NCBI GenBank assembly: GCA_046154585.1
Contig: JBJXDX010000111.1
Span: 59,405-123,404, forward strand
DNA from: CADEFX01 sp046154585
GTDB lineage: Bacteria; Pseudomonadota; Alphaproteobacteria; Rhizobiales; Hyphomicrobiaceae
Reading direction: 5' to 3'
DNA: 64,000 nucleotides
The notes under the pieces are model-generated. The model did not search any database, was not told where the DNA came from, and saw only the letters and a program-made list of their open reading frames with translations. The translations under genes were made by a program, and so were the position numbers. Below, piece after piece: positions 60,458 to 64,000 of the stretch (the first letter of the stretch is position 1; the number at the start of each line of letters is the position of its first letter).

Positions 60458-61144
60458 TTGGCGGCGGTCGTCATTCTGCTGATCGGTGTGTTCTGCCTGG
60501 CCTTCCTGCCGCAGATGTGGGTCAAAGGCATCCTGAAGCGGCATGGCGACGAGCGCGCCGACATCGAGGGTACAGGCGGCGAGTTCGCACGGCATCTGCT
60601 GGACGGGATGGGCCTGAAGAACGTTGCGGTCGAGGAGACGAAGCTCGGCGATCACTACGATCCCGAGGCGAAGGTCGTGCGCTTGAGCCCGCAGCACTTC
60701 GGCGCGCGTTCGCTGTCGGCGCTGGTGGTGGCGGCGCACGAGGTGGGGCATGCCATGCAGGATGCGACGGCCTATCCGCCGCTGGAGGCGCGCACGCGGC
60801 TCGCCAAGCAGGCGCACAACATCGAGAAGTTCGGCGCGGTGGTGATGCTGGCGGCGCCCGTCGTCATGCTGCTGGCGAGGTCACCGCACGTGCTGATCCT
60901 GGAGCTGCTGGTCGGTGTCCTGATCCTGGGAACGACCGTGCTCATGCACGCGGTGACGCTGCCGGTCGAGTTCGACGCGAGCTTTCGGCGTGCCCTGCCG
61001 CTTCTGAAGGCCGGCAACTACGTGCCCGAGAGTGAGATGCCGGCGGCACGCCAGATCCTGCGCGCCGCGGCCTTCACATACGTAGCGTCGGCCGCGATCA
61101 GCTTGCTGGACGTGATGCGCTGGTTGCGCGTATTGCGCATGTAG
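60458..61144 (+). CDS. Membrane zinc metallopeptidase (YugP/DUF zn_peptidase_2 family)
   Basis: The 228-residue protein starts at TTG 60458 with a membrane helix (AAVVILLIGVFCLAFLPQMWV). A cytoplasmic-type domain carries the zinc-protease motif HEVGH (His94, His98) within SALVVAAHEVGHAMQDATAYPPLEAR, and two further hydrophobic segments (FGAVVMLAAPVVMLLA and LILELLVGVLILGTTV) are followed by LPVEFDASFRRALPLL. This is the YugP-type neutral zinc metallopeptidase family; substrates are not established. It follows the lyase gene by 60 bases and is convergent with the DUF992 gene, which ends at the next base. Confidence 0.87.
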   Translation: MAAVVILLIGVFCLAFLPQMWVKGILKRHGDERADIEGTGGEFARHLLDGMGLKNVAVEETKLGDHYDPEAKVVRLSPQHFGARSLSALVVAAHEVGHAMQDATAYPPLEARTRLAKQAHNIEKFGAVVMLAAPVVMLLARSPHVLILELLVGVLILGTTVLMHAVTLPVEFDASFRRALPLLKAGNYVPESEMPAARQILRAAAFTYVASAAISLLDVMRWLRVLRM

Positions 61145-61624
61145 TCAGCGGCGCGAGCGCAGCTCGAGCGCGGCTACGGCGACGGCCAGGTTCAGGCCCT
61201 GCTGTGTGCTGACCGACAGGGGCTGCAGCGCAATGGAGCGGTTGGACCCGCCGAGCAACGCATTGGCGCCGGCGCCGACGCCGACAGTCGCTTCGCCGGA
61301 AACGCCGCCGTAGTTGCCAGCGAGCGCCCCTGGGCCGACCTTGTCGGTGCTGGCCAGAACGGCCCACGAAATCGTGCTGGACGTGGTGGCGCCGAGATCC
61401 ACGCCGAACTTGTTGATGACGCCATAGTAGCGTTCGCGCCGGCCTTCGCCTTCCAAGGTGCAGTCGAGCTGCTTGCTGGAGCCGAACACGAAGCCGGTGC
61501 CGCCAGCGACGCTACACGTCAGCACGCCGATGCGGACCTGTGGGGCCTGCGCGGAGGCAGGAACGGCCACCGACATCAACGAGGTAGCCGCGGCGGCGAG
61601 GGTGGCGATGAGCGGGCGTGACAT
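61145..61624 (-). CDS. DUF992 secreted protein
   Basis: A 159-residue protein with a signal peptide (LIATLAAAATSLMSVAVPASAQ) and the DUF992 core VRIGVLTCSVAGGTGFVFGSSKQLDCTLEGEG with its conserved cysteines, then a Gly-rich beta region (GVGAGANALLGGSNRSIALQPLSVSTQQG). The family is restricted mainly to alphaproteobacteria and has no known function. ATG 61624 is used since it starts the signal peptide directly; a longer frame to 61660 is unlikely. Confidence 0.85.
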   Translation of the reverse strand: MSRPLIATLAAAATSLMSVAVPASAQAPQVRIGVLTCSVAGGTGFVFGSSKQLDCTLEGEGRRERYYGVINKFGVDLGATTSSTISWAVLASTDKVGPGALAGNYGGVSGEATVGVGAGANALLGGSNRSIALQPLSVSTQQGLNLAVAVAALELRSRR

Positions 61625-61821
61625 GGGTGAGGTCTCCGTAGGAAGGTTTCGTGCACGCAACGAAAAGACTATGCCGAATCAGGCGGATTTTGTGACCATA
61701 GGCTCGTGTTCGTGGCGCAGATGAGACGGGCGGCACGAACGGGAAGCGGAATACCCGGACGCGTGGCCATCATAGCACTGCTGCAGGCGGCCGGGTTCGT
61801 GATCCACGCCGCAATGATGAT

Positions 61822-62733
61822 GTGAGGCACGGCTTGCGCTTCTACTACCCCGATGTGGAGGATCTGCCGGTACCCGCCGGGCACCGCTTTCCGGTGGGGA
61901 AGTATCGCCTGCTGCGCACCGCGGTCGAGCGGGAGGAGATCCTGCCGAGGGACGCGCTGACGGCCTCGCCGCCTGCCAGCCCCGACGATCTGATGCGGGC
62001 GCATGGCGCGGCCTATGTCGGTGCCATGCTGGACGGGTCGGTGTGCAAAGACACCATCCGCCGCATCGGCCTGCCGTGGAGCGAAACGCTGATGCGGCGG
62101 TCGCGGGCAACGGTGGGCGGAGCGATGGCGGCAGCGCGAAGTGCGCTGCAGCATGGCGTGTCGGGGCAGCTTGCGGGCGGCACGCATCACGCGCATCGCG
62201 ATTTCGGCTCGGGGTTCTGCGTGTTCAACGACCTCGCCGTGACGGCGCTGACGCTGTTGGAGGAGAAGGCGGTCGAACGCATCGCCATCCTCGATCTCGA
62301 TGTGCATCAGGGCGACGGCAATGCGGCCATCCTCAAGGAGCGGCCGGATGTTTTTGTCGTCAGTGTTCACGGGGAGAAGAACTTCCCGTTCCGCAAGGTG
62401 CCGTCCGATCTCGATGTGGAGCTGCCCGACGGGACGGAGGACGAGGCCTACATGAAGGCGCTGCTCGATGCCCTGCCAGCGGTGACCGCGTTCAAGCCGG
62501 ATCTGCTGCTGTATTTGTCGGGCGCCGATCCGCTGAAGCAGGACAAGCTCGGCCGGCTGTCGCTGTCGTTCGAGGGGCTGGCGGAGCGCGACCGCATCGT
62601 GTTCGAGCTCTGCCGCCGCCGAGGCATCCCGGTGTCGGTCGCCATCGGCGGGGGCTATGCCGATCCGATTGCGGACAGCGTTATTGTGTATGCCAACACG
62701 TTCCGCGCGGCGCGCGAGGTCTTCCGCTTCTGA
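61822..62733 (+). CDS. Histone deacetylase-family amidohydrolase
   Basis: A 303-residue zinc-dependent deacetylase of the HDAC/acetylpolyamine amidohydrolase superfamily. Active-site features are GGTHHAHRDFGSGFCVFND with the paired histidines, DLDVHQGDGNA with the Asp and His zinc ligands, and SGADPLKQDKLGRL with the last Asp. The usual catalytic Tyr is replaced by the GGGYAD segment, which is present. Bacterial members deacetylate polyamines, acetoin-related proteins or acetylated small molecules; the substrate is unknown. The start is GTG 61822; TTG 61834 is an alternative. Confidence 0.88.
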   Translation: MRHGLRFYYPDVEDLPVPAGHRFPVGKYRLLRTAVEREEILPRDALTASPPASPDDLMRAHGAAYVGAMLDGSVCKDTIRRIGLPWSETLMRRSRATVGGAMAAARSALQHGVSGQLAGGTHHAHRDFGSGFCVFNDLAVTALTLLEEKAVERIAILDLDVHQGDGNAAILKERPDVFVVSVHGEKNFPFRKVPSDLDVELPDGTEDEAYMKALLDALPAVTAFKPDLLLYLSGADPLKQDKLGRLSLSFEGLAERDRIVFELCRRRGIPVSVAIGGGYADPIADSVIVYANTFRAAREVFRF

Positions 62734-62799
62734 CATCGCGCTTGCGCACGGCGCGGCATCTGATTTGATGCCTCACAAATCTGGGGATTGGAGACAGCC

Positions 62800-63678
62800 A
62801 TGCAGATCAAGACCGTCGGTTTCATTGGCCTCGGCGTCATGGGTGAGGCCATGTGCCGGAACCTTGCCAAAAAGGGAAGTTGGAAAGTCGTCGGCTTCGA
62901 TATGCAGGCGGCTCCGCTCGACCGGCTGGCGGCGGATGGCGTGGCGCGGGCGGCGTCCGCGCAGGACCTCATGGCGCAGTCGGACGTCGTCCTGACGTGC
63001 CTGCCCGGTGGCAACGAGGTGCGCAGCGTCATGATCGGCGACAAGGGCCTCATGCAATGGGTGCGCAAGGGCCAAACGGTCGTCGACATGTCGACGGCGC
63101 CGCCGAAGCTGATGCGCGAGCTGGAGCCGCTGTTCCGCGCCAAGGGCGTCGATTTTGCCGACGCACCCGTCGCACGCACGCGCAGGGCCGCGGTTGACGG
63201 CACGCTGTCGATCATGGTCGGGGGCACGGCGGAGGTGTTCGAGCGCATCCGTCCGATCCTGTCGACCATGGGGACGGAGGTCACACTGTGCGGCGGCGTC
63301 GGCGCGGGCCAGGTCGTCAAGCTGATGAACAACATGGTGGTGTTCGAGACGACCATGGCGATTGCAGAGGCGATTTCCATCGCGGAGGCAGCGGGCGTGG
63401 ACGGCCAGCTGCTGTTCGACGCCATGGCCAAGGGCTCGGCTGACAGCTTCGTGCTGCGCAATCACGGCATGAAGCATCTGGTGCCGCAGGACTATCCCGA
63501 GCAGGCGTTTTCGGTCAGGTATGCGATGAAGGACCTGTCCTACGCCCGTGAGCTGGCGCGCGAGACGGGCGTGACGGCGCGTGCGGCCGATTTGGTGGGC
63601 GAGCTGTTCGAGGAAGCCATCGCGAGGGGAGATGGCGACCGCTACACGCCGGTGATCCGCCGGGGGATGACGAAGTAG
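62800..63678 (+). CDS. Beta-hydroxyacid dehydrogenase (3-hydroxyisobutyrate dehydrogenase-like)
   Basis: A 292-residue NAD(P)-dependent dehydrogenase: GFIGLGVMGEAMCRNLAKKG cofactor loop, DVVLTCLPGGNEV, FADAPVARTRRAAVDGTLSIMVGG substrate loop, and the catalytic Lys in GAGQVVKLMNNMVVF. GGAG six bases before ATG 62800 supports that start; in-frame TTG 62788 would overlap it. The family includes 3-hydroxyisobutyrate, tartronate-semialdehyde and glyoxylate reductases; the ligand-binding residues do not let me choose. It is downstream of the histone-deacetylase-family gene by 66 bases. Confidence 0.88.
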   Translation: MQIKTVGFIGLGVMGEAMCRNLAKKGSWKVVGFDMQAAPLDRLAADGVARAASAQDLMAQSDVVLTCLPGGNEVRSVMIGDKGLMQWVRKGQTVVDMSTAPPKLMRELEPLFRAKGVDFADAPVARTRRAAVDGTLSIMVGGTAEVFERIRPILSTMGTEVTLCGGVGAGQVVKLMNNMVVFETTMAIAEAISIAEAAGVDGQLLFDAMAKGSADSFVLRNHGMKHLVPQDYPEQAFSVRYAMKDLSYARELARETGVTARAADLVGELFEEAIARGDGDRYTPVIRRGMTK

Positions 63679-64000
63679 GCCGGATGCAAGAAAAAAACTT
63701 ATCCCCGTTTGCGGCCACGCGCGTATCGTCGTGGCATCGCCTGCCGGCCGTGGGGCGCGGTGGATCCAGCGCATTGCGCGGGCAGGCGGGCGGCGCCTCG
63801 GAAGGTAGCGCGTGTTGGACGCGCGAGATCCGCGGGGTTGATTGAAGCCCTAAGGCTGCGGCTCTCCACCAACCCCCAGTGAATGGGACCGGATTGCGGA
63901 GGGCACGTAAGGGTATTGACGCAGGGCCCCGGTGTCGTTCCGGGCTATCCCCCTGGCAGGCCGAGCCCAAAATCGCCGCACGCGGGTGCCGGATGGCGGC
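63679..64000. other. Terminal 322 bases without an assigned gene
   Basis: No open frame here has recognisable protein character. The stretch is GC-rich with small inverted repeats (for example GCGCGT at 63808-63813 with ACGCGC at 63819-63824) and resembles a structured leader or untranslated region of a gene that begins beyond the window. I recognise no tRNA, SRP RNA, RNase P RNA, tmRNA, 6S RNA or known riboswitch. Confidence 0.5.

Overview
The window is a GC-rich chromosomal segment from an alphaproteobacterium, most likely of the order Hyphomicrobiales (Rhizobiales). Evidence: the uninterrupted gene order lnt, XRE regulator, metK, trmB, rimP, nusA, ylxR, infB, rbfA, truB, rpsO, pnp, which is typical of that group; a DUF992 secreted protein; a SpeD with the N-terminal extension seen in these bacteria; and dense catabolic and ABC-transport genes. 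I see no rRNA, tRNA, CRISPR array, insertion sequence or prophage.

Layout. 1-6.6 kb: 3' end of a 2-oxoacid:ferredoxin oxidoreductase beta gene, a convergent aspartate dehydrogenase, and a divergent five-gene branched-chain-amino-acid-type ABC transporter (ATPase, ATPase, permease, permease, binding protein). 6.6-11.5 kb: AbrB-type membrane protein, CNT nucleoside transporter, AsmA protein. 11.8-13.4 kb: spermidine synthesis (speD, speE). 13.4-28 kb: housekeeping block for lipoprotein acylation, SAM synthesis, tRNA/16S maturation, translation initiation and RNA decay. 28-37 kb: a WecA/MraY-type glycosyltransferase; a three-gene tetronate-type sugar-acid pathway (SDR, OtnC, OtnK); then a CoA-thioester catabolic group (AMP-forming ligase, enoyl-CoA hydratase, HMG-CoA-lyase-type enzyme, acyl-CoA dehydrogenase).

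38.8-50.8 kb holds the most coherent accessory system, a 2-aminoethylphosphonate (2-AEP) locus. phnW, phnA and phnY convert 2-AEP to acetate and phosphate. They are followed on the same strand by two tandem paralogous binding proteins, an ATPase and a fused double permease. A divergent LysR gene sits upstream with a perfect 15-bp T-N11-A palindrome in the intergenic region, and a Na+/Pi-type transporter with a PhoU domain follows the regulator on the same strand. A hairpin with a GAGA loop separates the binding-protein genes from the ATPase/permease genes.

50.8-64 kb: a minus-strand 3-hydroxyacyl-CoA dehydrogenase / ADP-forming acyl-CoA ligase / SDR operon, in which the SDR lacks the catalytic Tyr; a nitroreductase; a class-III PLP enzyme that may be the phosphonate lyase PbfA, with a D-2-hydroxyacid dehydrogenase; an aspartase/fumarase-superfamily lyase; a membrane zinc peptidase; a DUF992 protein; a histone-deacetylase-family hydrolase; and a beta-hydroxyacid dehydrogenase. 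The last 322 bases hold no gene I can support.

All functional statements rest on reading the translated sequences and on family knowledge; no database search was run.
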